Position numbers and translations under genes: made by a program
The notes under the pieces: model-generated
Database searches by the model: none
What the model saw: only the letters and a program-made list of their open reading frames with translations
What the model was told of the DNA's origin: nothing
From: Runella sp. SP2
GTDB taxonomy: Bacteria > Bacteroidota > Bacteroidia > Cytophagales > Spirosomataceae
Assembly (NCBI RefSeq): GCF_003711225.1
Contig: NZ_CP031030.1
Span: 5,817,501 to 5,881,500, forward strand
DNA length: 64,000 nucleotides
Direction of reading: 5' to 3'
Shown here: positions 9,501-18,081 of the stretch, piece by piece
Layout: each line of letters begins with the position of its first letter
How positions within the stretch are numbered: position 1 is the stretch's first letter

Positions 9501-10100
9501 ATGCTCTTATACGGTGCCAGTGGTCACGCCAAGGTAATCATCAGTTGTTTGCGGGCCCAAAATGTAGAAATCAACGCCATTTTTGATGATGATTTATCGA
9601 AAAACGAACTTTGGGGAATTCCTGTCGTTGGAAAGTATCGTGCCCAACAATCGCCGTCTCTTCCCCTCATTATTTCTATAGGCTACAATGCCATACGAAA
9701 AAAAGTAGCTTCAAGCATACAACATCGTTTTGGAAAAGTGGCTCATCCTACGGCTATCATTGACGAATCGGTGGTATGGGATGAAGGGACCGTTATTTTT
9801 CACAACACGGTAATTCAAGCCGACGCTTATATTGGTAAACACGTGATTGTCAACACCGCCGCCTCCATCGACCACGACTGTATTATTGGAGATTTTGTAC
9901 ACATTGCACCCAGAGCCACGCTGTGCGGCAACGTTCGGGTAGGAGAAGCGACGTTGATTGGCGCTGGGACAGTCGTCGCTCCTAACTTAACCATTGGCAA
10001 AAACTGTATGATTGCCGCAGGAAGTGTTATCACCAAAAACATTCCTGACAACGCCATTGTACGCGGCAATCCTGCTCGGGTTATCAAAATAAGTGCTTGA
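9501..10100 (+). CDS. Sugar O/N-acyltransferase, NeuD/PglD family
   Basis: A 199-aa protein with an N-terminal Rossmann-like domain (MLLYGASGHAKVIISCL) and a C-terminal left-handed beta-helix of hexapeptide repeats from about residue 85, including TAASIDHDCIIGDFVHIAP with the catalytic His of the PglD group. It would acetylate an amino sugar or sialic-acid-like precursor for the glycan started by the preceding gene, 11 bp upstream. Last gene of the cluster. Confidence 0.9.
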   Translation: MLLYGASGHAKVIISCLRAQNVEINAIFDDDLSKNELWGIPVVGKYRAQQSPSLPLIISIGYNAIRKKVASSIQHRFGKVAHPTAIIDESVVWDEGTVIFHNTVIQADAYIGKHVIVNTAASIDHDCIIGDFVHIAPRATLCGNVRVGEATLIGAGTVVAPNLTIGKNCMIAAGSVITKNIPDNAIVRGNPARVIKISA

Positions 10101-10168
10101 TTACAAGTTAACTGTTATTTGTTAGCCGTTTGAGTGTGCCGAGGGATGCTCACACCCCGAGCTTTAGC

Positions 10169-10501
10169 TTAGTTCTTCTTAAAGATGTGGTATAAAAGCC
10201 GACGGACAATGTTGTTGACCCAACCTCCTGCCCGAATCCAAACAATTGTTTTTATTAAAAGGAGTCCAAACACAATAGCAAAGCCCCAATAACGGCTATC
10301 GAGCCATTCGTTGAGTAAAACGGCTAACATTATAAAAACAAAAATGCCCGTCAGAGAAACCAGCAACAACAAAACCACCAAATAGATGATTTGAATAACA
10401 ATGTTTTCAATCTGCTCTTGGGCTTCGGTTTTGAATAAATCCAGGCGGGCTTCGAGGTATTTGTATAAATAATCCCGAATTTCTTCGATTTTTTCTATCA
10501 T
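10169..10501 (-). CDS. Phage-holin-family (holin superfamily III) membrane protein
   Basis: A 110-aa protein with an amphipathic N-terminus (MIEKIEEIRDYLYKYLEAR, then an EAQEQIENIV helix), two membrane spans at about 40-67 and 72-95, and a basic C-terminal tail. This is the layout of chromosomal Phage_holin_3_6-type proteins, which are common in Bacteroidota and not necessarily phage-derived. I use the ATG at 10501 rather than 10531, because family members start right at the amphipathic helix. Function unknown. It is divergent from ubiE. Confidence 0.75.
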   Translation of the reverse strand: MIEKIEEIRDYLYKYLEARLDLFKTEAQEQIENIVIQIIYLVVLLLLVSLTGIFVFIMLAVLLNEWLDSRYWGFAIVFGLLLIKTIVWIRAGGWVNNIVRRLLYHIFKKN

Positions 10502-10581
10502 TCTGGGTAAGTATTTCAATACGATTAACAATTTTACGTAAAACTCTTTAGTCTTACAAAGCGTTTCACCAATGTCGTTCG

Positions 10582-10589
10582 TACCTTTG
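10582..10589 (+). promoter_or_regulatory. Candidate -7 element for ubiE
   Basis: TACCTTTG matches the Bacteroidota -7 consensus TAnnTTTG and lies 23 bp before the ubiE ATG. I do not see a convincing -33 TTTG at the usual 19-20 bp spacing, so this is tentative. Confidence 0.35.
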
Positions 10590-10612
10590 TATCCTTATTT
10601 ATTGATACTCAC

Positions 10613-11335
10613 ATGACTGTAGTTCCTTATAAAGATAAAGACGCTTCTAAGCGTGAGCAAATTGCTGAAATGTTTGATAACGTATCGGCAAAATATGATT
10701 TTTTAAATCACTTCCTGAGTGCAGGAATTGATTTTTACTGGCGCAAACGTGCCATCAAACTTCTTCAACCCGAAAAACCTCAAACGATTTTGGACATTGC
10801 CACGGGCACGGGTGATTTTGCCATTGAAGCCCTCAAGCTAAATCCCACCAAAATCGTTGGGGTCGATATTTCGGAGGGGATGTTGGCGGTAGGCCGTGAG
10901 AAAATCAAAAAAATGGGCAAGGAAAACGTGATTGAACTTCGCAGTGGCGACTCGACCAATCTCATGCTCGAAACCAATTCGTTCGATGCGGTCATTGCCT
11001 CTTTTGGAGTCCGTAACTTTGAAAACCTATTAGCGGGCCTCACCGAAATGTGCCGGGTGACCAAACCAGGCGGAACTTGCGTTGTTTTGGAGTTTTCAAA
11101 ACCGAAAACTTTCCCTTTCAAACAATTATACAACTTTTACTTTCGTTACATTTTACCAGTTATCGGACGAATGGTTTCCAAAGATGCCTCGGCCTACACC
11201 TATTTGCCCGAATCGGTACAGGCGTTTCCTGATGGAAACGCCTTTTTGAAAGTTTACGAACAGGCAGGTTTTAAAAACACGAAATGCATACCACTCACTT
11301 TCGGAATTTGCTCCATTTACGTTGGCAAAAAGTAA
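10613..11335 (+). CDS. ubiE: Demethylmenaquinone methyltransferase (UbiE/MenG)
   Basis: A 240-aa class I SAM methyltransferase. It has the UbiE signature YDFLNHFLSAGIDFYWRK, the SAM-binding TILDIATGTGDFAIEAL, and the late motif GVRNFENLLAGLTEMCRVTKPGG. It performs the last C-methylation of menaquinone at the inner-membrane surface. Bacteroidota use menaquinone, so MenG is the likelier activity. Its 3' end overlaps the porT start by 52 bp, the usual ubiE-porT arrangement in this phylum. Confidence 0.95.
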   Translation: MTVVPYKDKDASKREQIAEMFDNVSAKYDFLNHFLSAGIDFYWRKRAIKLLQPEKPQTILDIATGTGDFAIEALKLNPTKIVGVDISEGMLAVGREKIKKMGKENVIELRSGDSTNLMLETNSFDAVIASFGVRNFENLLAGLTEMCRVTKPGGTCVVLEFSKPKTFPFKQLYNFYFRYILPVIGRMVSKDASAYTYLPESVQAFPDGNAFLKVYEQAGFKNTKCIPLTFGICSIYVGKK

Positions 11336-12024
11336 TTGTTGGCGCGTTGCTCCTTGGGCAAGCAATCTTGTTTTCGGCAAACGCCCAAACGTCAAGCTAT
11401 TACCGCAAACATTTAGAACACTACGACGATAAGCCCGTACATTACGGCTTTTTGTTTGCCCTGCCCGTCACCCGTTTTGGTATCGTGCATAGCAATACGT
11501 TTTTAACCCAAGATACCCTCAATCGCATTACGGCACCTGCCACGGCAGGTTTCCGCATGGGCTTTGTGGTAAATGGCTATCTCAATGATAGTTGGGATAT
11601 TCGTACGACGCCTTCGGTATCGCTGTATGACCGCCAAGTTCGGTATGAATTTGCCAAGGGAAGTACCCGCAGTGAACTTCGTGAGGCTACGTGGATTGAA
11701 ATCCCTGTCTTGTTCAAATACAAATCTCAACGTCGCATGAACACCCGCATGTACATGCTTGGGGGTATGACATTTGGTTTTGAAACCAACGTTCGGAAGC
11801 GTCTTCGCCAAGGTTCGGATTTTCTCAATACCCGTGGTTCAGATTTGACGGTGGACTACGGTTTCGGGCTTGAGCAATTCTTGGCCTACACAAAATTTTC
11901 CCCTGAAATTCGATTTTCGCACGGCATTGTTAACTTATTCCGTGCCAATGACCTCAATACCGTAAGTAACGGAATCCGTCGTTTGACTTCCCACTCCGTT
12001 ACAATTTATTTGATGTTTGAATAA
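11284..12024 (+). CDS. porT: PorT-family outer-membrane beta-barrel protein
   Basis: A 246-aa protein with a signal peptide ending in SANAQ and then alternating beta-strand sequence ending in an aromatic C-terminus (TIYLMFE). Size, position behind ubiE and the motif KPVHYGFLFALPVTRF fit PorT (SprT), a component of type IX secretion found by its effect on gingipain export. No other T9SS gene lies in the window. A perfect 12-bp terminator hairpin follows. Confidence 0.82.
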   Translation: MHTTHFRNLLHLRWQKVIVGALLLGQAILFSANAQTSSYYRKHLEHYDDKPVHYGFLFALPVTRFGIVHSNTFLTQDTLNRITAPATAGFRMGFVVNGYLNDSWDIRTTPSVSLYDRQVRYEFAKGSTRSELREATWIEIPVLFKYKSQRRMNTRMYMLGGMTFGFETNVRKRLRQGSDFLNTRGSDLTVDYGFGLEQFLAYTKFSPEIRFSHGIVNLFRANDLNTVSNGIRRLTSHSVTIYLMFE

Positions 12025-12072
12025 ACCGATTGTTTTTTCAAACTTTGTATAAATGAATCCCAAATTGTTGGG

Positions 12073-12110
12073 CTATCCGCTATTTGACCAATAGCGGATA
12101 GTTTCTTTTA
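12073..12110 (+). terminator. Intrinsic terminator after porT
   Basis: The stem ctatccgctatt / aatagcggatag (12 bp, perfect) has a 5-nt loop and is followed by a T-rich run (tttctttta). It ends the ubiE-porT transcript. Confidence 0.85.
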
Positions 12111-12129
12111 TTCCAAATCATCAACTATC

Positions 12130-13089
12130 ATGTCAGAAATTGCTCTTTTAGACGAAATCCCGTCTTTAGACTTATCCGATTTTACCTCGGGCAATCCTGA
12201 GCGCAAAGCCAAATTTGTTCAAGATTTAGGTTCTGCTTTTAATAATATTGGCTTTGTAGCCATTTCTAACCACGGCCTGACGGAAGACATTCGGGTAAAA
12301 CTTTATGAAACTGTTCAGGCGTTTTTTAAACAACCAGACGAAGTCAAATACAAATACGAGTTTCTTGAACTCAACGGTCAGCGTGGCTACGTCAGCAAAG
12401 GGCGTGAAAAAGCGAAAGGGTTTAAAGTAGCTGATTTAAAGGAGTTTTATCACGTAGGCCAGCCTACTCCCGAAGGCGAAATGCCGTCCAATGTTTTCCC
12501 CGAAGAAGTACCTAACTTTGAAGAATACACAACCTTGGTTTTCAATACATTTGAAAATACAGGAAAAACCCTTCTTCGCGCCATTGCCCTGTATCTCGAC
12601 TTGGAGGAAGATTATTTTGAAGACAAGGTACGTAACGGAGATAGCATTTTGCGGGCGTTGCATTATTTTCCACTTGACCCCGAGACTGTACCCGAGGGAG
12701 CCGTTCGGGCGGCGGCCCACGGCGACATCAACCTCATTACGTTGTTGATGGGTGCCAGTGCGGAAGGATTAGAAGTGCTCCGTCGCGATGGAGCTTGGAT
12801 TGCTGCAACGCCTTCGCCCGACCAAATCATCATCAACGTAGGCGATATGCTCGACCGCCTCACCAACCACAAACTCAAGTCAACGATTCACCGCGTAGTC
12901 AATCCTCCACGTGAAAAGATGAATACGTCGCGGTACTCGATTCCGTTTTTTATGCACCCACGTGCCGAGATGAACTTGACTTGTTTGAGCAGTTGCGTTA
13001 CGGCCGAACATCCCAAACTGTACGTTGACATGACCGCAGGTGAATTCCTAAACGAACGCCTCATCGAGCTTGGATTGAAAAAAGCATAA
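12130..13089 (+). CDS. Isopenicillin-N-synthase-like 2OG-Fe(II) oxygenase
   Basis: A 319-aa non-haem iron oxygenase of the IPNS/DIOX superfamily. The N-terminal DIOX_N region has DLGSAFNNIGFVAISNHG. The iron triad sits in AAHGDINLITLL (His-x-Asp) and the distal His of STIHRVVNPP, with SRYSIPFF providing the Arg-x-Ser co-substrate motif. The substrate is unknown. It is cytoplasmic and stands alone between a terminator and a downstream hairpin. Confidence 0.9.
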   Translation: MSEIALLDEIPSLDLSDFTSGNPERKAKFVQDLGSAFNNIGFVAISNHGLTEDIRVKLYETVQAFFKQPDEVKYKYEFLELNGQRGYVSKGREKAKGFKVADLKEFYHVGQPTPEGEMPSNVFPEEVPNFEEYTTLVFNTFENTGKTLLRAIALYLDLEEDYFEDKVRNGDSILRALHYFPLDPETVPEGAVRAAAHGDINLITLLMGASAEGLEVLRRDGAWIAATPSPDQIIINVGDMLDRLTNHKLKSTIHRVVNPPREKMNTSRYSIPFFMHPRAEMNLTCLSSCVTAEHPKLYVDMTAGEFLNERLIELGLKKA

Positions 13090-13097
13090 TCATCCCC

Positions 13098-13130
13098 CTC
13101 CTCACTGCTTTTTCAGAAGGTAGTGAGGAG
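13098..13130. repeat. Hairpin covering the chrA-family start codon
   Basis: The arms ctcctcact (13098-13106) and agtgaggag (13122-13130) are perfect complements. No T tract follows, so a plain intrinsic terminator is unlikely. The 3' arm contains the GTG I use as start of the next gene. Confidence 0.6.
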
Positions 13131-14349
13131 ACTAAGCCCACCTACTCACTTGTCGGAATCAGTTTTACACTCACACGTTAGGCAAATTCGCTACCTCATC
13201 TTTCTCAAAGATGTTCTTATTCTTGCATTGACGTGTTTCGGAGGCCCACAAGTGCATTTGGTGATGTTTTTGGAGCGTTTTGTTCAAAAAAGACGCTACA
13301 TTACCGAAGCAGAACTCCTTGAATTACAAGCACTTTGTCAAGTACTTCCTGGCCCTACTTCCACTCAAACCATCACAGCCTTGGGCTTTAAAATCGGAGG
13401 CCCTACCCTTGCTTATCTTACCGTGCTGATTTGGTCGTTGCCTGCCGTAATTGTGATGACGTTGGCAGCTTTAGGGATTTCTTACCTCCAGCAGCATCAC
13501 ATTTCATTATCGTTTATGCGTTTTGTAGAGCCAATGGCCATTGGTTTTCTAGCGTACGGCGGCTATTCAATTGGTTCCAAAGTCATTCATGATCAGCTTC
13601 ATTGGATTATTTTGGGAATATCGGCGGTCGTATCGTACATTTTTCCCTCGCCCTACATGACCCCCATTGTCGTGATTTTAGGTGGCGTCATTACATCTTT
13701 TCAATACCAACGACTCCAAAAATTGGACAAAACGCCTATTCGCATCGAGTGGGCCAACTTTTTTCTTTGGCTTGGCGTACTCATTGCAGCTGCCCTTCTT
13801 GGGAAAATCACCAACTGGCTCCCGATTCGCTTATTTGAAAACTTTTACCGAAATGGTAGTTTGGTATTTGGCGGAGGGCAGGTACTTAACCCCATGCTTT
13901 ACACTGAGTTTGTGGAGTTTAAACAATGGCTCTCAGAGCAAGAGTTTTTAACAGGTATGGCCTTGGCTCAGATTGTCCCTGGCCCTGTTTTCTCGATAGC
14001 GTCTTACATTGGCGCACTTTCCATGCGTAACGATGGCGTTTTTGGGCAGCTCGTTGGCGGTGCTGCCGCAAGTTTTGGAATTTTTCTCCCAGGCACGTTT
14101 TTAATTTTCTTTGTGTATCGTTTTTGGAATGAATTAAAAAAATACCGAGGCGTCAGGGCTTCGCTTGAAGGGCTCAATGCCGCCAGTGTTGGCCTAACCA
14201 CCGCGGCAGTCATTCGGATGTTTATGGCGACTGCTACTTCTTCTACGGGTATTTTTAGTATTCTGCTCACAATTTGTTTACTTTACTTCACCAAAACGCC
14301 CCCTTATATGATTGTTTTTGGTGGCATTTTGCTGGGAATCCTGCTTTAA
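13123..14349 (+). CDS. Chromate transporter (ChrA) family protein
   Basis: A 408-aa inner-membrane protein with two homologous CHR halves. Each half carries the family motif: LALTCFGGPQVHL with LCQVLPGPTSTQ, and LVFGGGQVLNPML with LAQIVPGPVFSIA. About 10-12 membrane spans. ChrA members export chromate or related anions; many homologues have untested substrates. No ATG occurs before the first membrane span, so the start is GTG 13123, or alternatively TTG 13150. The GTG lies inside a hairpin arm. Confidence 0.88.
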   Translation: MRRLSPPTHLSESVLHSHVRQIRYLIFLKDVLILALTCFGGPQVHLVMFLERFVQKRRYITEAELLELQALCQVLPGPTSTQTITALGFKIGGPTLAYLTVLIWSLPAVIVMTLAALGISYLQQHHISLSFMRFVEPMAIGFLAYGGYSIGSKVIHDQLHWIILGISAVVSYIFPSPYMTPIVVILGGVITSFQYQRLQKLDKTPIRIEWANFFLWLGVLIAAALLGKITNWLPIRLFENFYRNGSLVFGGGQVLNPMLYTEFVEFKQWLSEQEFLTGMALAQIVPGPVFSIASYIGALSMRNDGVFGQLVGGAAASFGIFLPGTFLIFFVYRFWNELKKYRGVRASLEGLNAASVGLTTAAVIRMFMATATSSTGIFSILLTICLLYFTKTPPYMIVFGGILLGILL

Positions 14350-14434
14350 AAGCAGCTCTTTCCTTTCCGACAATCAGAAAAATCTACGTTCAACCAATAG
14401 TTTCTTTTTATTACATTTCTGTTTTTAGCAAACC

Positions 14435-16582
14435 ATGAATAAACTTAAAACAACCCTGTGTGCATTGTTGGCAAGCTCGCTGGCATGGGCTGGGAATCCC
14501 TCCGACGAAGGAATGTGGCTTCCGCTTTTGATTGGAAAAAATGAAGCCCAAATGAAAAAACAAGGCTTTAAACTCTCCGCAAAAGAGATTTATAACGTCA
14601 ACAATGCCAGTTTAAAAGATGCCATCGTTCGCATGGGTGGCGGTTTTTGTACGGGCGAAATCGTGTCTGACCAAGGTCTTTTGTTTACTAACCACCATTG
14701 CGGCTACGATGCCATCGCGACAAACTCTACCCCACAAGACAACATTCTCGACAACGGTTTTTGGGCAAAATCCTCCAACGAAGAACGCCCCATCAAAGAC
14801 CTTTACATCGACATTTTGGTACGTATGGAGGATGTAACAGACAAAGTTCTCCCTCAATTGGCAGGTCTTAACGAAAAAGCCCGCGCTGCCAAAGTCAACC
14901 AATTGGGCAATGAGCTTTCTCAAAAAGCGACCGAAGGCACCAATTACAACGCTTCTGTACGCGAGTTTGCCAAAGGGAATGCCTATTATTTGTTTGTTTT
15001 TGAAAAATTCTCCGACATTCGTTTGGTAGGAACTCCTCCGCAAAGCATCGGAAAATACGGGGGTGATACCGATAACTGGGTTTGGCCTCGCCACACGGGC
15101 GATTTCTCGGTATTTCGTATTTATGCCAACAAAGACAACAAAGGAGCTGACTACTCCAAAGACAACGTTCCGTACCGTCCCAAAAAATTCTTACCTATTT
15201 CCCTGAAAGGCATTAAACCAGGGGATTTTGCGATGGTATTTGGGTTTCCAGGACGTACCAACCGCTACGAGACTTCTATGGGAATCAAATTGGCGATTGA
15301 AAAAGTGAACCCAGGCATTGTCAAAAATCGTGGAGTACGTTTGGAAGCATGGAAAGAAGAAATGGACAAAGACGTGGCAGTCAAACTTGCTCTTGCGTCT
15401 GAATATGCCAGCATTGCCAACTATTGGAAATATTTTATTGGTCAAACCGAGCAACTCGTTCACCTCAAAGTGTATGACCAAAAAGTAGCCCTCGAAAACC
15501 AATTTAAAGAATGGGCCAAAGGAAAAGCTGAGTACGAAAGTATTTTTGAGGAATGGCAAAAAGCCTACGCGGCCTACGAACCTTACTCGACTCACTCGGT
15601 GTATCTTTCTCAGGGAATTTTTGGGGCTCATTTGGTCAACATCGCCCTTCCAGCAGTGATGAGTGCCAATGGATTTAAAGAAGCTGCCACGACCAAAGCT
15701 GCTTCTGAGCGTTTAAAAACCGCAGGAGAGGCTTTCTTTAAGTCTTTTAATTTGCCTTCTGACCAGAAAATTGTCGCCCAAACACTCCTTGCTTTCTACA
15801 ACGATATTCCGAAAGATCAACATCCTGCCATCGTTGCGGAGATTTTATCGAAATTTTCGGCAGGAACACCCGAGGAGTCGTTCAAAAAATTTGCCCAAGA
15901 CCTTTATCTTACAAGCATTTTTACTGATAAAGGACGATTTACGCAGTTTTTGGAAAGCCCTGATTATGAAAAATTGACCAACGACTGGGCATTTAAGTAT
16001 TTTTCTGATTTTCAGCGAAACTACGTCTCAAAATACGCAAAATACAACACTGATTTTCAGGAAGTTGACAAACGATTGGCGCGTACTTACATCAAAGGAC
16101 TTGGCGAAATGAATCCAGCTTTGGTTCAATACCCTGATGCCAATAGCACTTTGCGCGTAAGCTACGGAAATGTGCAAGACTATGACCCACGCGACGGCGT
16201 TCACTACAAATACCGCACGACGATTTCGGGTATTATTGAAAAGTACAAGCCCAAAGACGACGAATTTGATTTACCACAGAAGTTTCTTGACCTGTACAAA
16301 GCCAAAGATTTTGGTCAATACACGGATAGCGACGGAGAAGTCAGTGTAGCTTTTATTACTAACAATGACATTACGGGTGGTAACTCGGGCAGCCCTGTGC
16401 TCAATGCCAAGGGTGAATTGATTGGTTTGGCTTTTGACGGCAACTGGGAAGCGATGTCGGGTGACATTGTCTTTGACCAAAAATTCAAACGTTGTATCAA
16501 CGTTGACATCCGCTACGTGCTTTGGTGCATAGAGAAACTAGGCGGTTCTGATTTGGTAAAAGAGCTAAAAATTGTGAAGTAA
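14435..16582 (+). CDS. S46-family dipeptidyl-peptidase, DPP7-like
   Basis: A 715-aa exported serine peptidase (signal peptide MNKLKTTLCALLASSLAWAG). The catalytic His is in LLFTNHHCGYDAI and the nucleophile is Ser651 in GNSGSP. In S46 enzymes the residue 18 after the nucleophile sets specificity: Gly in DPP7 (aliphatic/aromatic P1), Arg in DPP11 (acidic P1). Here it is Gly669 (FDGNWE), so DPP7-type. It releases dipeptides from peptides in the periplasm for peptide-based nutrition. Stands alone. Confidence 0.93.
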   Translation: MNKLKTTLCALLASSLAWAGNPSDEGMWLPLLIGKNEAQMKKQGFKLSAKEIYNVNNASLKDAIVRMGGGFCTGEIVSDQGLLFTNHHCGYDAIATNSTPQDNILDNGFWAKSSNEERPIKDLYIDILVRMEDVTDKVLPQLAGLNEKARAAKVNQLGNELSQKATEGTNYNASVREFAKGNAYYLFVFEKFSDIRLVGTPPQSIGKYGGDTDNWVWPRHTGDFSVFRIYANKDNKGADYSKDNVPYRPKKFLPISLKGIKPGDFAMVFGFPGRTNRYETSMGIKLAIEKVNPGIVKNRGVRLEAWKEEMDKDVAVKLALASEYASIANYWKYFIGQTEQLVHLKVYDQKVALENQFKEWAKGKAEYESIFEEWQKAYAAYEPYSTHSVYLSQGIFGAHLVNIALPAVMSANGFKEAATTKAASERLKTAGEAFFKSFNLPSDQKIVAQTLLAFYNDIPKDQHPAIVAEILSKFSAGTPEESFKKFAQDLYLTSIFTDKGRFTQFLESPDYEKLTNDWAFKYFSDFQRNYVSKYAKYNTDFQEVDKRLARTYIKGLGEMNPALVQYPDANSTLRVSYGNVQDYDPRDGVHYKYRTTISGIIEKYKPKDDEFDLPQKFLDLYKAKDFGQYTDSDGEVSVAFITNNDITGGNSGSPVLNAKGELIGLAFDGNWEAMSGDIVFDQKFKRCINVDIRYVLWCIEKLGGSDLVKELKIVK

Positions 16583-16601
16583 TGGCTGGTTGATAGTCAA
16601 C

Positions 16602-16661
16602 GGTCGATAGTCCACAGTTTGTAGGTATAAATGCAATACCATCGACTGTTTACTATCGACC
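16602..16661. repeat. 60-nt imperfect hairpin, REP-like, between convergent genes
   Basis: The outer arms ggtcgatagt (16602-16611) and actatcgacc (16652-16661) pair perfectly, with inner pairs acagt/actgt and ggtat/atacc. Further copies of the tatcgac/gatagtc theme lie just outside on both sides. It separates the convergent S46 peptidase and der genes, and may be an interspersed repeat or a two-way terminator. Confidence 0.65.
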
Positions 16662-16680
16662 ATGGCCTATCGACTAAACC

Positions 16681-17988
16681 CTATTTATCGCGGAAGAATA
16701 TTGTAATCGGAACTCCCTCAAAATCAAAGTTTTCACGCATTCTATTCTCCAAATATCGGATATACGATTCTTTGATGTATTTAGGGTGGTTTGTGAAGAA
16801 AACAAAAGTTGGCGACGGCGTTGGCAATTGAATCATGTACTTGATTTTGATATGCTTACCACGGTGTGCTGGTGGCGGATAACGCTCAATCTCCGCTTGC
16901 ATTACTTCATTCAATTTAGAAGTCGTGATTTTCTTCGTTTTGTTTTCGTACACCTCCATCACCTTTTCCATCACCTGGAAAATCCGCTGCTTTTCGTGAA
17001 CCGACGCAAAAATGATGGGCATATAGTCCATTGGCGCCAATCGTTCAATCATCTCTTTACGGAGTTTGTCGGCGGTTTTTGAGTCTTTCTCCATCAAATC
17101 CCACTTATTGACCATCACCACAATGCCTTTTTTGGCTTTGTGAGCCATTCCAATAATATGGAGATCTTGGGCTTCTAAACCACGCGAAGCATCTAACATC
17201 ACAAGCACAACGTCCGAATCCTCCATGGCCTTTACCGAACGCAGTGTTGAATAAAACTCAATGGCCTCTTTCACCCGTGATTTACGACGAATACCTGCCG
17301 TGTCAATCAAGATAAAATCTTTACCGTAGGCTTTATAACGCGTATTGACGGCATCACGGGTAGTTCCAGCAATGTCGGTCACAATGCTTCGCTCTTTGCC
17401 CGTTAAAACGTTCAAGAACGACGATTTTCCTACATTAGGGCGGCCTAGGATTGCAATTTTAGGGATGCCTGCGTCAGGATCCTCAATCCCTGCGTTTTTG
17501 AAATTTTTCACTACTTGGTCGAGCAAATCACCCGTACCAAAACCTGTTTGTGACGAAATTGCATAAGGCTCGCCCAGACCGAGTTCGTAAAATTCGGCAG
17601 CAGCCATTTCACGGTCACGGGTTTCAGCCTTGTTTACAACCAAATACACTGGTTTTTTTGACTTACGTACGACATTTGCAAACTCTTTGTCGAGGTCGGT
17701 GAGTCCTGTCATGCTATCGACCATAAACAAAATCACGTCGGCTTCGTCCATTGCGATTTCAACTTGTTCACGAATGGCACCTTCAAAGACATCTTCCGAA
17801 CCCACTACGTATCCACCAGTATCGATCACTGTAAAATACTGTTCTGTCCAAAAGGAATTGCCGTAATGACGGTCGCGGGTCACCCCACTTTGGTCATCCA
17901 TGATGGCTTGTCGTTGTTGAATCAACCTGTTAAACAGCGTTGATTTGCCCACGTTTGGGCGTCCTACTATTGCTACTATATTTGACAT
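16681..17988 (-). CDS. der: Ribosome-assembly GTPase Der (EngA)
   Basis: A 435-aa protein with tandem G domains, the Der hallmark. Walker-A GRPNVGKSTLF occurs near residue 8 and GRPNVGKSSFL near 184; DTGG and DTAG provide the G3 motifs, and NKAE and NKWD the G4 motifs. A KH-like C-terminal domain (from about 350) ends in FEGVPITIFFRDK. It acts in 50S subunit maturation. It lies 93 bp downstream of era on the same strand. Confidence 0.97.
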   Translation of the reverse strand: MSNIVAIVGRPNVGKSTLFNRLIQQRQAIMDDQSGVTRDRHYGNSFWTEQYFTVIDTGGYVVGSEDVFEGAIREQVEIAMDEADVILFMVDSMTGLTDLDKEFANVVRKSKKPVYLVVNKAETRDREMAAAEFYELGLGEPYAISSQTGFGTGDLLDQVVKNFKNAGIEDPDAGIPKIAILGRPNVGKSSFLNVLTGKERSIVTDIAGTTRDAVNTRYKAYGKDFILIDTAGIRRKSRVKEAIEFYSTLRSVKAMEDSDVVLVMLDASRGLEAQDLHIIGMAHKAKKGIVVMVNKWDLMEKDSKTADKLRKEMIERLAPMDYMPIIFASVHEKQRIFQVMEKVMEVYENKTKKITTSKLNEVMQAEIERYPPPAHRGKHIKIKYMIQLPTPSPTFVFFTNHPKYIKESYIRYLENRMRENFDFEGVPITIFFRDK

Positions 17989-18081
17989 TGAAAAAAGTGT
18001 AAAATGTTGGTAATCGAGACTCGGGTCAAACTATACCCCCTTTCGCACATTCGCTTGAGATGTGCCTACAGCCCTTTTCCC

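Noticed and set aside
10125-10160. Terminator after the acyltransferase gene (gtgtg/cacac)
   Set aside because: Stem of five pairs, no T run; too weak to call.
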